Shown one piece after another: positions 32,517 to 40,903 of a stretch of 64,000 nucleotides of DNA. Each line of letters starts with the position of its first letter. The first letter of the stretch is position 1. The notes beneath the pieces were generated by a model. It saw nothing but the letters and a program-made list of their open reading frames with translations. It was not told the DNA's origin and ran no database searches. The translations under genes were made by a program, and so were the position numbers. This DNA comes from Capillimicrobium parvum. GTDB taxonomy: Bacteria > Actinomycetota > Thermoleophilia > Solirubrobacterales > Solirubrobacteraceae. The DNA is taken from assembly GCF_021172045.1 (NCBI RefSeq), contig NZ_CP087164.1:4092001-4156000 (forward strand), given 5' to 3'.

Positions 32517-33032
32517 ATGCCCCTCCGCGCCCGCGCCCGCCTGCTGCGCCACCGCCTCCGCCCCCGGGTCCGCCTCGGCCGGGGCGTGACCTGCGGGCGC
32601 CGCGTCCGCCTCGAAGCCGACCCCGGCGCGTGCATCGTCATCGGCGACGGCGTCCGGCTGGGCGACGGCACGCGGCTCATCGCCCGCGCCGGCACGGTCG
32701 CCGTCGGCCGGCGCAGCGTGCTCGGCGAGCGCTGCACGGTCGTGGCGCTCGGCGGCATCGAGCTGGGCGCCGACGTCCGCCTCGGCGACTGGGTGACCGT
32801 GACCGACTTCGAGCCCGCCCCCGCGGATCCGGAGACGCCGATCCGCGCCCAGCCGCTGCACGTCGCCGCCGTCCGCGTCGGCGACGGCGCGATCCTCGAC
32901 CATGGCGCCTGCGTGTTGGCCGGCGTGGCGGTGGGCCCGCGCGCCCGCGTCGGCGCGCACGCGGTGCTGGCCGCCGATGTGCCGGCCGGCGGCGCGGCCG
33001 AGGGCGCCCCGGCGACGGTTCGCGCCCGGTGA
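32517..33032 (+). CDS. Hexapeptide-repeat (left-handed beta-helix) acyltransferase-like protein
   Basis: 171 aa. Repeats of the [LIV]-G-x4 type (VIGDGVRLGDGTRLIARAG, VGRRSVLGERCTVVALGG, IELGADVRLGDWVTV, VRVGDGAILDHGACVLAGVA) predict a left-handed parallel beta-helix as in sugar or serine O-acetyltransferases. No acceptor-specific motif is recognised. ATG 5 bp after nat, so the two are cotranscribed. The final codons overlap a small downstream frame (GTGA). Confidence 0.8.
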   Translation: MPLRARARLLRHRLRPRVRLGRGVTCGRRVRLEADPGACIVIGDGVRLGDGTRLIARAGTVAVGRRSVLGERCTVVALGGIELGADVRLGDWVTVTDFEPAPADPETPIRAQPLHVAAVRVGDGAILDHGACVLAGVAVGPRARVGAHAVLAADVPAGGAAEGAPATVRAR

Positions 33033-33196
33033 CCGCACGGGCCGCCGGCCCGCGCGAGCGGATCGCCGCGTGGTACGTGACCGGCCCGCTCGGCCACTTC
33101 GTCGCGGGCGTCGCCGACTGGGCGGAGCTGCTCGGCCGCTGCGCGCTCAGCCGGCTTCGAGAGCGAAGATCGGCCAGCGCCCGGAGACGCCCTTGA
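33029..33196 (+). CDS. Small protein, 55 aa, unknown
   Basis: Starts with GTG in a GTGA overlap with the hexapeptide-protein stop and runs RERIAAWYVTGPLGHFVAGV then ADWAELLGRCALSRLRERRS, a basic protein with one moderately hydrophobic aromatic segment. Its last 50 bp overlap the 3' end of the convergent cyclase gene. The coupling and plausible composition support it; the overlap counts against it. Confidence 0.45.
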   Translation: MTARAAGPRERIAAWYVTGPLGHFVAGVADWAELLGRCALSRLRERRSASARRRP

Positions 33197-34472
33197 GCTC
33201 GTGCATGCCGAGGTCGCGGAACGGCAGGCCGGAGCCCACGACCGTCCCGTAGACGGTTCCCGACACGACGACGTCGCCCGGTCCCGCCATCGCGCACAGG
33301 CGCGCGGCGATGTGCACCGCCATCCCGCCCACGTCGTCGCCGATGAGCTCGCACTCGCCGGTGTGCAGCCCGACGCGCGCCTCGATGCCGAGATCCGCGA
33401 GCTGTTCGACGAGGTCGCGCGCGTAGCGCACCGCGTCCGACGGCAGGCCCGCGAACGTGGCCAGCACCCCGTCGCCCGTGCTCTTCACGCGCCGGCCGCC
33501 GTGGCGGGCGAGCTGCACGTCCACCGCGCGGTCGTGCGCCCCCAGCAGCGATCGCCAGCGCGCGTCGCCGAGCCGAGCCGCCAGCCCCGTCGCGTCGCAG
33601 ATGTCGGTGAACAGGACGGTGCGCAGCGCCCGTTCGAACATCCCGCCGACCGGGCCGCCGCTGACGAACTCGAGCATCTCGGCGACGAGCCGGACGCTGT
33701 CGCCCGAGCTGGGCAGGCTGTCGGTGCCGGGCAGCTCGACGAGCCGCGCGCCCGGGATCTTCTCCGCCATGTAGCGCCCGTGACGTACGTCGATGAGGGT
33801 GTCGCCGGTGCGGTGCAGCACGAGGGTCGGGGTCCGGACGTCGCGCAACTGGGCGGTCACGTCGGTCACGCCGCCCATGACGCTGGCCCGCGCCGTGCCG
33901 GGGCTGGCGGCCAGCCGCTCGAGCCGGGCGAACCACGCGCACAGCTGCGGGTCGTCGGCGCAGCTCGGCGCGACGCGATCGGCCAGCAGGCCCTCGCCCC
34001 AGTGCTCGATCTGCTCGTGGAACACCGCCTGCCGCTCCTCGGCGGTCAGCGTCCAGTGGACCTCCTCGCTGCGCTGGTTCGTCGCGAAGGCCCCGTACAG
34101 GATCAGGTGCGACACGCGCTCGGGATGCGCTGCGGCGAAGGCGATGCAGACGGGTCCCCCGGTCGTGTAGCCCAGCAGCGCGACGCGCTCGCTGCCGGCC
34201 GCCTCGAGCACCGCCCCGAGGTCGGCCGCGTGCACCCACACGTCGTCGGAGGTGACCGGATCGGACATCCCGGTGCCCCGCCGGTCGTAGATGATCAGGC
34301 GGGTGTGGCGGCTCAGGCTCTCGATGTAGCGCGCGAGTCCCGGCGCCTCCCAGACGAGCTCGACGTGCGTGACGAACCCCATGCTGAGCAGGAGGTCGAC
34401 GGGCCCGTCGCCCACCACCTGGTAGGCCAGGCTGACGTCGCCGTTGCGGGCGTACTGCGTGCGCGGCACCAC
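33147..34472 (-). CDS. Alpha/beta-hydrolase fused to class III adenylate/guanylate cyclase
   Basis: 441 aa. Residues about 1-270 form an alpha/beta-hydrolase (RLIIYDRRGTGMSDPV, LVLHRTGDTLIDV), residues about 275-440 a class III cyclase homology domain (TVLFTDICDATGLAARLGD with the metal Asp, VKSTGDGVLATF with the second Asp, AVHIAARLCAMA). The same architecture occurs in mycobacterial Rv1900c (LipJ). The nucleophile elbow reads G-Y-T-T-G, with Thr in place of the usual Ser, so the hydrolase half may be a sensor rather than an enzyme. GTG start chosen because TAGTCT ends 8 nt upstream. Confidence 0.88.
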   Translation of the reverse strand: MVPRTQYARNGDVSLAYQVVGDGPVDLLLSMGFVTHVELVWEAPGLARYIESLSRHTRLIIYDRRGTGMSDPVTSDDVWVHAADLGAVLEAAGSERVALLGYTTGGPVCIAFAAAHPERVSHLILYGAFATNQRSEEVHWTLTAEERQAVFHEQIEHWGEGLLADRVAPSCADDPQLCAWFARLERLAASPGTARASVMGGVTDVTAQLRDVRTPTLVLHRTGDTLIDVRHGRYMAEKIPGARLVELPGTDSLPSSGDSVRLVAEMLEFVSGGPVGGMFERALRTVLFTDICDATGLAARLGDARWRSLLGAHDRAVDVQLARHGGRRVKSTGDGVLATFAGLPSDAVRYARDLVEQLADLGIEARVGLHTGECELIGDDVGGMAVHIAARLCAMAGPGDVVVSGTVYGTVVGSGLPFRDLGMHELKGVSGRWPIFALEAG

Positions 34473-34480
34473 GGCGCGGC

Positions 34481-34504
34481 AGACTACCTCGCCCTCGATA
34501 GCGT
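34481..34504. promoter_or_regulatory. Divergent leaderless promoters of the cyclase and ABC permease genes
   Basis: Minus strand: TAGTCT (34481-34486) 8 nt before the cyclase GTG. Plus strand: TAGCGT (34499-34504) 8 nt before the permease GTG. The start codons are 40 bp apart and neither has a Shine-Dalgarno, so both transcripts probably begin at or next to the start codon. Confidence 0.5.
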
Positions 34505-34512
34505 TCGGGCCC

Positions 34513-35622
34513 GTGCTGCGGCTCGTCTTCACGAACCTGACCCGGCGCAAGGGGCGCACGATCGCCACCGCGATCGGCATCGCTCTCGGCGTGGCCACGA
34601 TCGTCGCCCTGCTGTCGATCGGCGCGGGCCTGAAGCGCACCGCGGCGGAGTTCGTCCATCTCGGCCAGTCGGACTTCGGCCTCTTCCAGGCCGGCATCGC
34701 GGACCCGACCGCGTCGATCCTGCCGACCGAGCTGGCGACGAAGCTCGAGCGCCGGCCCGACGTCTCGGCCGCCACCCCGCTGCTGCTCGTCGTCGAGGGC
34801 GTCAAGCAGGATCCCGCCGCCGTCGTCTTCGGCGCCGAGCCCGACGGCTTCTTCGCGCAGCGGCTCGTCGTCACGAGGGGCCGCCACGCGCTGGGGCCCG
34901 GGCAGATCCTCGTCGGCGACCAGCTCGCCAGGCGGCTCAAGCTCGGACCCGGGGACACGATGCGCGTCAAGACGCGCGCGTTCCGGGTCGCCGGCGTCTA
35001 CCACACGGGCATCTTCTTCGAGGACACCGGCGCGGTCCTCGACCTGCGCAGCGCCCAGAAGCTCACCCACCGGCGCCGGACCGAGGCGACGAACATCGTC
35101 GTCCAGCTCGCCCCGGGCGCGCGCCAGAAGCAGGTCGAGGCCGCGGTGGGACGGGCCAACCCCGGCACCCTCGTCATCGGGACGCCCGAGGAGGCCGCGC
35201 GCGTCGGGGCCAACGGCGAGCTCGTGCGCAAGACCGTGACGATCGTGGCCGCGCTCGCGCTCATCGTCGGCGGCCTCGGGGTGACGAACACGATGGCGAT
35301 GGCGGTGATGGAGCGCCAGCGCGAGCTCGCGCTGCTGTCGGCCGTCGGCTGGAAGCGCGTGCGGATCGCGTCGCTGGTGCTCGCCGAGGGGGTGGCGACG
35401 AGCATCATCGGGGCGGGCTTCGGGATGCTGCTGGGGATCATCGGCGCCGACGCCCTCAACCAGGCGCTCAGCGTGTCGTCGGTCGTCTCGCCGCAGGTGA
35501 CGTTCGACACCGTCTGGCAGGCGCTGGCCATCGGCGTCGCGATCGGGATCCTCGGCGGCCTCTATCCCGCCTGGCGCGGGACGAGCGTGTCACCCCTGCG
35601 GCTGCTGGGTGGCGGCCCGTAG
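34513..35622 (+). CDS. ABC transporter permease, MacB/FtsX type
   Basis: 369 aa. N-terminal helix (RTIATAIGIALGVATIVALL), a large extracytoplasmic MacB-type domain (about 50-240), then three C-terminal helices including TIVAALALIVGGLGVTNTMA and ending with the PAWRGTSVSPLRLL coupling region. Such permeases pair with LolD/MacB-like ATPases and act in export or mechanotransmission. GTG start with a -10 box 8 nt upstream. The matching ATPase gene is convergent and overlaps this 3' end by 33 bp. Confidence 0.9.
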   Translation: MLRLVFTNLTRRKGRTIATAIGIALGVATIVALLSIGAGLKRTAAEFVHLGQSDFGLFQAGIADPTASILPTELATKLERRPDVSAATPLLLVVEGVKQDPAAVVFGAEPDGFFAQRLVVTRGRHALGPGQILVGDQLARRLKLGPGDTMRVKTRAFRVAGVYHTGIFFEDTGAVLDLRSAQKLTHRRRTEATNIVVQLAPGARQKQVEAAVGRANPGTLVIGTPEEAARVGANGELVRKTVTIVAALALIVGGLGVTNTMAMAVMERQRELALLSAVGWKRVRIASLVLAEGVATSIIGAGFGMLLGIIGADALNQALSVSSVVSPQVTFDTVWQALAIGVAIGILGGLYPAWRGTSVSPLRLLGGGP

Positions 35623-36318
35623 GTACGGCCGGTCGGGCTCGTCGACGAGGCGCCCGTCGCGCAGGTGCAGGAGGCGGTCGGCGCGGTCGCCGAGCAGCGG
35701 GTCGTAGGTGACGACGAGCAGCGTCGCCCCGCGCCGTTCGCGTGCGTCCTCGAGCAGGTCGAGCACGCGCTCGGCGGACTCGGAGTCCAGCGCGCCGGTC
35801 GGCTCGTCGGCGAGCAGCAGGCGCGGGTCGTTGGCCAGCGCGCGGGCGACCGCGACGCGCTGGCGCTCGCCGCCCGACAGCGTCGAGGACAGCGCGTTCA
35901 CGCGGTGGCCCAGCCCGACCTCGCGCAGCAGCGCCTCCGCGCGCTCGCGCCGCTCGCGCCGGCCGATGCCCGCCCCGATGAGCGGGATCTCGACGTTGCC
36001 GCGCGCGGGCAGGTGGCCGAGCAGGTTGTGGTGCTGGAAGACGAAGCCGACGACCTCGCGGTGGTAGCGGTCGCTCGGGATCTCGTCCAGCGGCGTTCCG
36101 TCGATGAGGACCCGGCCGGACGTCGGGCGGTCGAGGCCGCCGATCAGCGACAGCAGCGAGGTCTTCCCGGATCCCGACGGCCCGGTGAGCACGACGAACT
36201 CGCCGCGCTCGATCGACAGCGAGACGTCGTCGACGGCGACGATGTCGGGCGGGTGGCGGCGGCAGACCTGCTCGGCGACGATCGCCGCCCCGCGCTCGCG
36301 GCGGTCAGCGGCGGACAC
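35590..36318 (-). CDS. ABC transporter ATPase, LolD/MacB type
   Basis: 242 aa. Walker A GPSGSGKTSLLSLIGG, Q-loop VGFVFQHHNLL, signature STLSGGERQRVAVARAL and Walker B RLLLADEPTGALDSE are intact. The H-loop position reads LLVVTYDPLLGDRADR, with Tyr instead of the nearly invariant switch His. GTG start, overlapping the upstream secreted-protein gene by 14 bp. Almost certainly the partner of the convergent permease, although the genes face each other and cannot share one mRNA. Confidence 0.9.
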   Translation of the reverse strand: MSAADRRERGAAIVAEQVCRRHPPDIVAVDDVSLSIERGEFVVLTGPSGSGKTSLLSLIGGLDRPTSGRVLIDGTPLDEIPSDRYHREVVGFVFQHHNLLGHLPARGNVEIPLIGAGIGRRERRERAEALLREVGLGHRVNALSSTLSGGERQRVAVARALANDPRLLLADEPTGALDSESAERVLDLLEDARERRGATLLVVTYDPLLGDRADRLLHLRDGRLVDEPDRPYLRAATQQPQG

Positions 36319-36724
36319 GAACCTTCCAGTCGAGGTTGACGCTCCCCCGCCCGGGAGAGGACACGACGACCCGGAAGGTGATCGGGTAGCCGGCGGCTCG
36401 GGCGGGCCACAGGATGGTGTCCCGGTAGCTGCCGCGGAAGCTCCATGGGCGCGGGCCGCCCTTCGAGTGCCCGGGCCACGGGTTCTGCGTGGAGACGACC
36501 TGACCGTTGTAGAGGAACTTGTACACCGCGGTCGCGCGCAGCGGCTGTCCGGAGCGCGTGCGCGCGCTCACCGTGATCCGCCAGCTCTTCGCGCCGCCCT
36601 TCGGCGAGTGGTTCGGCGCCTTGAGCTGGGCCGAGAATCCGGCGGCCGATGCGGGAGCCGCCGGGATGGCGAGGGCGGCGATGCCGACGAGGACGGCGAG
36701 AAGTCGTGCGCGCATGGTCGTCAT
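36305..36724 (-). CDS. Small secreted protein, unknown function
   Basis: 139 aa. A clear signal peptide (MTTMRARLLAVLVGIAALAI then PAAPASA) precedes a roughly 110-residue beta-rich domain with many Gly, Trp and aromatic residues (APNHSPKGGAKSWRITVSAR, GSYRDTILWPARAAGYP). GGAGG stands 3 nt before the first ATG (12 before the second), and TATGCT lies about 28 bp upstream. It overlaps the ABC ATPase start by 14 bp, so it may be the extracytoplasmic partner of that transporter. No family recognised. Confidence 0.8.
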   Translation of the reverse strand: MTTMRARLLAVLVGIAALAIPAAPASAAGFSAQLKAPNHSPKGGAKSWRITVSARTRSGQPLRATAVYKFLYNGQVVSTQNPWPGHSKGGPRPWSFRGSYRDTILWPARAAGYPITFRVVVSSPGRGSVNLDWKVRVRR

Positions 36725-36759
36725 GAGCCTCCGGAAGTCTGGGTCACGGCAAGCATAGG

Positions 36760-37737
36760 TCACGCCTCCTGTGCGCCGGCGGCGCGCGCGGCCTCGGCCA
36801 GCGCCTCGGCGGCCGGCCGTGACCGGTGGCCCAGTTGCGCCCGGGCGCGGGCATCGTCGAAGCGCATCGGCAGCCGCGCGAGGCGCACCTCGTCGACGTT
36901 CAGCAGCGCCGGCTCCCGCCCCAGCGGGCGCAGCGCGGCGCCGGCGGCGCGGGCCGCGGCGTACGCGGCTCGCCACGGGATCGCGACCCGCGGCGCGCTG
37001 CGGCCGGCCGCGGCGGCGACGAGGGCGAACACGTCGCGCATGAGCAGGTTCTCGCCGCCGAGCAGGTAGCGCTCGCCGGTGCGGCCGCGCTCGAACGCGC
37101 GGATGTGTCCCGCGGCGACGTCGGCGACGGCGACGACGTTCAGCGCCCCGCCGCGCAGGTACGCCCGCGCCCGGCCGGCGGCGACGTCGGCGACCATCTT
37201 GCCCGTCGGCGTCGGGCGCCGGTCCCCGGTGCCGACGGGCGTCGTCGGGTTGACGACGACGACCTCGCGGCCCTCGCGCGCGGCCCGCAGCGCCAGCCGC
37301 TCACCCTCCAGCTTCGTGCGCTTGTAGGGGACGGCGAGCTCGTAGCCGGGCGGGCCGTCGGCCTCGGTGGCCGGGCGGCCCGCTACGGGCCCGCACGTCG
37401 CGCACGAGCTCGTGTGCACCACCCGGCGCACGGACGCGCAGCGCGCCGCCGCGTCGAGCACGGCCCGGGTGCCGTCGACGTTGACCGCCTGCATGAGCGC
37501 CGCATCCGCGCGCGCGAAGCTGTAGACCGCGGCGAGGTGGAAGACCGCGTCGCAGCCGTCCATCGCGCGGGCCAGCGCGTCGCGGTCGAGCACGTCGCCC
37601 GCGACCGGCTCGGCGCCGTCCGGCAGGTCGTGCGGCGCGCGCCGGTCGAACGCCCGGACCTGCGCTCCCTCGGCCGCGAGCGCGGCGACCACGTGCGCGC
37701 CGATGAACCCGCTCGCGCCGGTGACGAGAGCCCTCAC
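36760..37737 (-). CDS. hpnA: NAD-dependent epimerase/dehydratase, HpnA-like
   Basis: 325 aa, extended short-chain dehydrogenase fold. N-terminal GASGFIGAHVVAALAAEG nucleotide loop, HLAAVYSFAR, the catalytic YKRTK and the VVNPTTPVGTGDRRPTPTGK segment characteristic of hopanoid-associated sugar epimerases; GERYLLGGENLLMRDVF follows. HpnA is implicated in processing the hopanoid side chain. GTG start overlapping the upstream aminotransferase stop (GTGA). No squalene-hopene cyclase is in the window, so the pathway link rests on sequence resemblance only. Confidence 0.75.
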   Translation of the reverse strand: MRALVTGASGFIGAHVVAALAAEGAQVRAFDRRAPHDLPDGAEPVAGDVLDRDALARAMDGCDAVFHLAAVYSFARADAALMQAVNVDGTRAVLDAAARCASVRRVVHTSSCATCGPVAGRPATEADGPPGYELAVPYKRTKLEGERLALRAAREGREVVVVNPTTPVGTGDRRPTPTGKMVADVAAGRARAYLRGGALNVVAVADVAAGHIRAFERGRTGERYLLGGENLLMRDVFALVAAAAGRSAPRVAIPWRAAYAAARAAGAALRPLGREPALLNVDEVRLARLPMRFDDARARAQLGHRSRPAAEALAEAARAAGAQEA

Positions 37738-39128
37738 CGCCGTGCGGCGACGCTCTGGCGCGCCATCCGCCAGCCGAACGACGCCATCGCCGACGGCAGC
37801 CGCTCGGCGGCGGCCACGACCTCCTCCAGCGCGGCGGCGAAGCGGCGGATCTCGGCCTCCTCGACGACGAGCGCTGGCAGCGCCTTCACGACGTTCATGC
37901 CGTGGCCGGCGACCTGGCAGAGGATGCGGTGCTCGTGGAAGAGCGGCACGGTGACGAGCTGGGCGATGAGCCCGGGCTGCGCGCGCTCGACGGCCTTGAA
38001 CAGCGAGCGCGAGGCGGCGCCCCCGGGCCGGCCGAGCTCGATCGCCCACATCAGGCCCAGCCCGCGGACCTCCCGCACGATCTCGTAGCGGTCGACGAGC
38101 GGCCGGGTCAGCTCGAGCAGCAGCTCGCCCATCCGCGCCGCGTGCTCGACGAGGCCCTCGCGCTCGAGGACGCGCAGCGTGGCCAGGCCGGCGGCGGCCG
38201 CGAGGTCGTTGGTACCGAAGGTGGAGCCGTGGCGCACGCCGCGCTCCATGCCGTCGAAGACGCGGCCCATGACATGGCGCGAGACGAGCACGCCGCCGAT
38301 CGGGACGAACCCGCCCGACAGCGCCTTGGCGACCGTGATCATGTCCGGCTCGACGTCCCAGTGCTCGAGCGCGAACAGCCGGCCGGTGCGCCCGATGCCG
38401 GTCTGCACCTCGTCGCACACCAGCAGCGCGCCCGCCGCGTGGCAGCGCTCCTGCGCGCCGCGCAGATAGCCGGCCGGCGCGAGGTTGACGCCCTTGCCCT
38501 GGACCGGCTCGACGATCAGCGCGGCGACGCCGCCGCCGGCGAGCTCGCGCTCCAGCGCGTCGAGGTCGCCGAACGGCACCGCCCGGCAGTCGGCGAGCAG
38601 CGGGCCGAAGCCGTCGCGGAACTCCTTGTTGCCGTTCAGCGACAGGGAGCCGAGGGTCAGGCCGTGGAAGGCGTGCTCGGCGAAGAGGATGCGGTCGCGG
38701 CCCGTCGTCGCGCGCGAGAGCTTGATCGCCGCTTCGACCGCCTCGGTGCCGCTGTTGGCCGGGACCATCGCGCCGATGGAGGCCGGCGCCCGCTCGACCA
38801 GCGCCTCGGCGAGGACGCCGGCGAGCAGCGTCACGCCGAGCTGCGGCAGGTTCGGCGTGCGGGCGGCCATGACGTCCTCGAGCGCGGCGATGACGTCCGG
38901 GTGGTTGCGGCCCACCGCGAAGACGCCGTAGCCGCACAGCAGGTCGAGGTAGCGGTCGCCGCGGTCGTCGATCAGGTGCGCGCCCTCCCCCGCGACCCAC
39001 TGCCTGTCGAACCCGAGGGTGCGGACGATCCGCCCCAGCTGCGGGTTGAGCACGCGGTCGTTGAGCACCATCTCCTCGCCGCGGCGGGTCGTGAGGATCT
39101 CGTGGACGCTGGGCAGGGGGGCGGGCAC
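37734..39128 (-). CDS. Class III PLP-dependent aminotransferase, possibly HpnO-like
   Basis: 464 aa. Class III aminotransferase with NSGTEAVEAAIKLSRATTGR, FAEHAFHGLTLGSLSLNGN, the cofactor Asp in LLVCDEVQTGIGRTGRLFA and the PLP Lys in DMITVAKALSGGFVPIGGVL. In hopanoid producers a related enzyme (HpnO) aminates the ribosyl hopane side chain; translational coupling to the HpnA-like gene makes that role plausible, but acetylornithine/4-aminobutyrate types are alternatives. GTG start assigned because GACAAT ends 7 nt upstream. Confidence 0.85.
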   Translation of the reverse strand: MPAPLPSVHEILTTRRGEEMVLNDRVLNPQLGRIVRTLGFDRQWVAGEGAHLIDDRGDRYLDLLCGYGVFAVGRNHPDVIAALEDVMAARTPNLPQLGVTLLAGVLAEALVERAPASIGAMVPANSGTEAVEAAIKLSRATTGRDRILFAEHAFHGLTLGSLSLNGNKEFRDGFGPLLADCRAVPFGDLDALERELAGGGVAALIVEPVQGKGVNLAPAGYLRGAQERCHAAGALLVCDEVQTGIGRTGRLFALEHWDVEPDMITVAKALSGGFVPIGGVLVSRHVMGRVFDGMERGVRHGSTFGTNDLAAAAGLATLRVLEREGLVEHAARMGELLLELTRPLVDRYEIVREVRGLGLMWAIELGRPGGAASRSLFKAVERAQPGLIAQLVTVPLFHEHRILCQVAGHGMNVVKALPALVVEEAEIRRFAAALEEVVAAAERLPSAMASFGWRMARQSVAARR

Positions 39129-39156
39129 CCGGAGAATTGTCCCAGGCGGTGCGGGG

Positions 39157-39162
39157 TATGGT
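39157..39162 (+). promoter_or_regulatory. -10 box of the 119-aa membrane protein gene, leaderless
   Basis: TATGGT, ending 6 nt before the GTG at 39169. The 40-bp gap to the divergent aminotransferase start also holds GACAAT on the other strand, so two face-to-back leaderless promoters appear to share it. Confidence 0.5.
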
Positions 39163-39168
39163 TGCGCC

Positions 39169-39528
39169 GTGACCCTCGAAGGCGATCCGCACCGGCGCCC
39201 CGGCGAGGTGGAGCCGGGGACTCCGCTCGACCAGGAGGCGCTCGAGCCGGCGCCCGTCGAGCGCGAGGGCCGCTTCGACACGCCGTCCGAGATGGCGCGC
39301 GAGCCGCACGAGCGCCCCCAGGGCATGATCCCCGGCCGCGAGCGCCGGCGCACGAAGGTCGAGCGCGGGTTCATGCGGCTGATCGCGACGGGCGGCATCG
39401 TCGGCGTCGCCACGGCGCTCGGGGCGATCCTCGTCAGCCAGGACGTGGCGGGCTGGATCATCGGGCTCGTGATCGGGCTGGTCTCGGTGATCCTCGCGGC
39501 GCTGCTCTGGTCCTCGCGTCAGCTCTGA
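39169..39528 (+). CDS. Small membrane protein with charged N-terminal domain
   Basis: 119 aa. The first 70 residues are acidic/basic and Pro-rich without hydrophobic segments (EGDPHRRPGEVEPGTPLDQE), then two membrane helices (LIATGGIVGVATALGAILV and WIIGLVIGLVSVILAALLW). Conserved-hypothetical in style; no domain recognised. The only good start is the GTG right behind a -10 box. Confidence 0.65.
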   Translation: MTLEGDPHRRPGEVEPGTPLDQEALEPAPVEREGRFDTPSEMAREPHERPQGMIPGRERRRTKVERGFMRLIATGGIVGVATALGAILVSQDVAGWIIGLVIGLVSVILAALLWSSRQL

Positions 39529-39662
39529 CGGCCGCGATCGCGGGCGTTCCGGGCCTGACGGCGTCCGAGAGGTGCTTGGCCGCGGCGCCCAGGCGCGAGC
39601 CACCGTCGATCGGGATGTCCGTGCTCGTGATGAACCGCGGCGAAGTCGGGGACACTGCCCGC

Positions 39663-40868
39663 GTGCCGGCAATGGTCCAGCCACCCGCGCGCGCCACGGC
39701 CGCGCGCCACGGCCTGCTGCTCGTCCTCATCCTCGGCTCGCTGACGGCGCTGGCGCCGCTGTCGATCGACCTCTACCTGCCGGCGCTGCCCGATCTCGGC
39801 GACGACCTCGGCGCGTCGACCTCGGTCGTGCAACTGACGCTCACGGCGTGCGTCGTGGGGCTCGGCGTGGGCCAGCTCGTCGCCGGGCCGCTGGCCGACC
39901 GGTACGGGCGCCGCCCGCCGCTGCTGATCGGGCTGGCGGGCTTCGCCGTGAGCTCGGGGATGTGCGCGCTGGCGCCGACGGTCGAGATCCTGATCGGGCT
40001 GCGTCTCGTGCAGGGCGCCACCGGAGCCGCGGGTCTCGTCATCGCGCGGGCGGTCGTCCGCGACGTCTACGGTCCCTCGGCGACGCGCATCTTCGCCGCG
40101 CTGCTGCTCGTCACGGGGCTCGCGCCCATCGTCGCCCCGATCGTCGGCGCGCAGATGCTGCACTTCACGACGTGGCGGGGCACGTTCGTTGTCCTGCTCG
40201 GGCTGGGCGTGGCGCTGCTGGTCGCCACGTGGCTCGGCCTCGGCGAGAGCCTGGCGCCGGAGCGGCGCCGCGCCGACGGCCTGCGGGCGACGCTCGTCAC
40301 GCTGCGCGGCCTCGTCGCCGACCGCTCGTTCATGCCCTACGTCGCGTGCTTCTCGCTCGCGTTCGGCGCGTTCTTCGCCTACATCTCCGCATCGCCGTTC
40401 GTCCTCGAGGACATCCACGGCGTCTCGCCGCAGGTCTTCAGCGCCATCTTCGCGGTGAACTCCGCCGCGCTCATCGGGGCGGGCCAGGTCGCCGGGCACG
40501 TCTCCGGGCGCCTCGTCGAGCCGCATCGGCTGCTGTACGGCGCCGTGTGGCTCGTGGCGGTCTCGGCGGTGGCGCTCCTCGTGGTCGTCGCGGCGGGCGG
40601 CGGGCTGTGGCCGCTGCTCGCCTGCCTGTTCGGCATCGCGGTGGCGAACGGCCTCGTCGTGCCGACGGCGACCGTGCTCGCGATGGCGGGCCACGGCCAT
40701 GTCGCCGGCAGCGCGTCGGCGCTGCTCGGCCTGTGCCAGTTCGGCCTGGCCGGCATCCTCGCCCCGCTCGTCGGCATCGCGGGCAGCGACACCGCGCTGC
40801 CCATGGCGGTGGTCATCGCCGTGTGCGGGCTGGGGGCGCTGGCGTCGATGCGGGTCGTCGCGCGGTAG
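39663..40868 (+). CDS. Bcr/CflA-family MFS drug-efflux transporter
   Basis: 401 aa, 12 predicted helices. The Bcr/CflA signature near TM1 (LTALAPLSIDLYLPALPDLG) and the MFS motif A (GPLADRYGRRPPLLIG) identify a proton-coupled 12-TM drug exporter (bicyclomycin, chloramphenicol or similar). GACACT ends 6 nt before the GTG; an ATG three codons later is an alternative. The MFS gene stands alone between convergent and divergent neighbours. Confidence 0.92.
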   Translation: MPAMVQPPARATAARHGLLLVLILGSLTALAPLSIDLYLPALPDLGDDLGASTSVVQLTLTACVVGLGVGQLVAGPLADRYGRRPPLLIGLAGFAVSSGMCALAPTVEILIGLRLVQGATGAAGLVIARAVVRDVYGPSATRIFAALLLVTGLAPIVAPIVGAQMLHFTTWRGTFVVLLGLGVALLVATWLGLGESLAPERRRADGLRATLVTLRGLVADRSFMPYVACFSLAFGAFFAYISASPFVLEDIHGVSPQVFSAIFAVNSAALIGAGQVAGHVSGRLVEPHRLLYGAVWLVAVSAVALLVVVAAGGGLWPLLACLFGIAVANGLVVPTATVLAMAGHGHVAGSASALLGLCQFGLAGILAPLVGIAGSDTALPMAVVIAVCGLGALASMRVVAR

Positions 40869-40903
40869 GGCTCACCTGCGCTGCGGCCGGCGCGCCCACG
40901 GGC

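Noticed and set aside
33029-33196. Treating the 55-aa frame after the hexapeptide protein as certain
   Set aside because: Kept only at low confidence: its 3' end overlaps the convergent cyclase coding region and the last codons have no independent support.
37902-40868. Very long plus-strand open frame covering the aminotransferase region and the MFS gene
   Set aside because: The first part is antisense to a clear class III aminotransferase and has GC-shadow composition; only the last 401 codons (MFS) are real.
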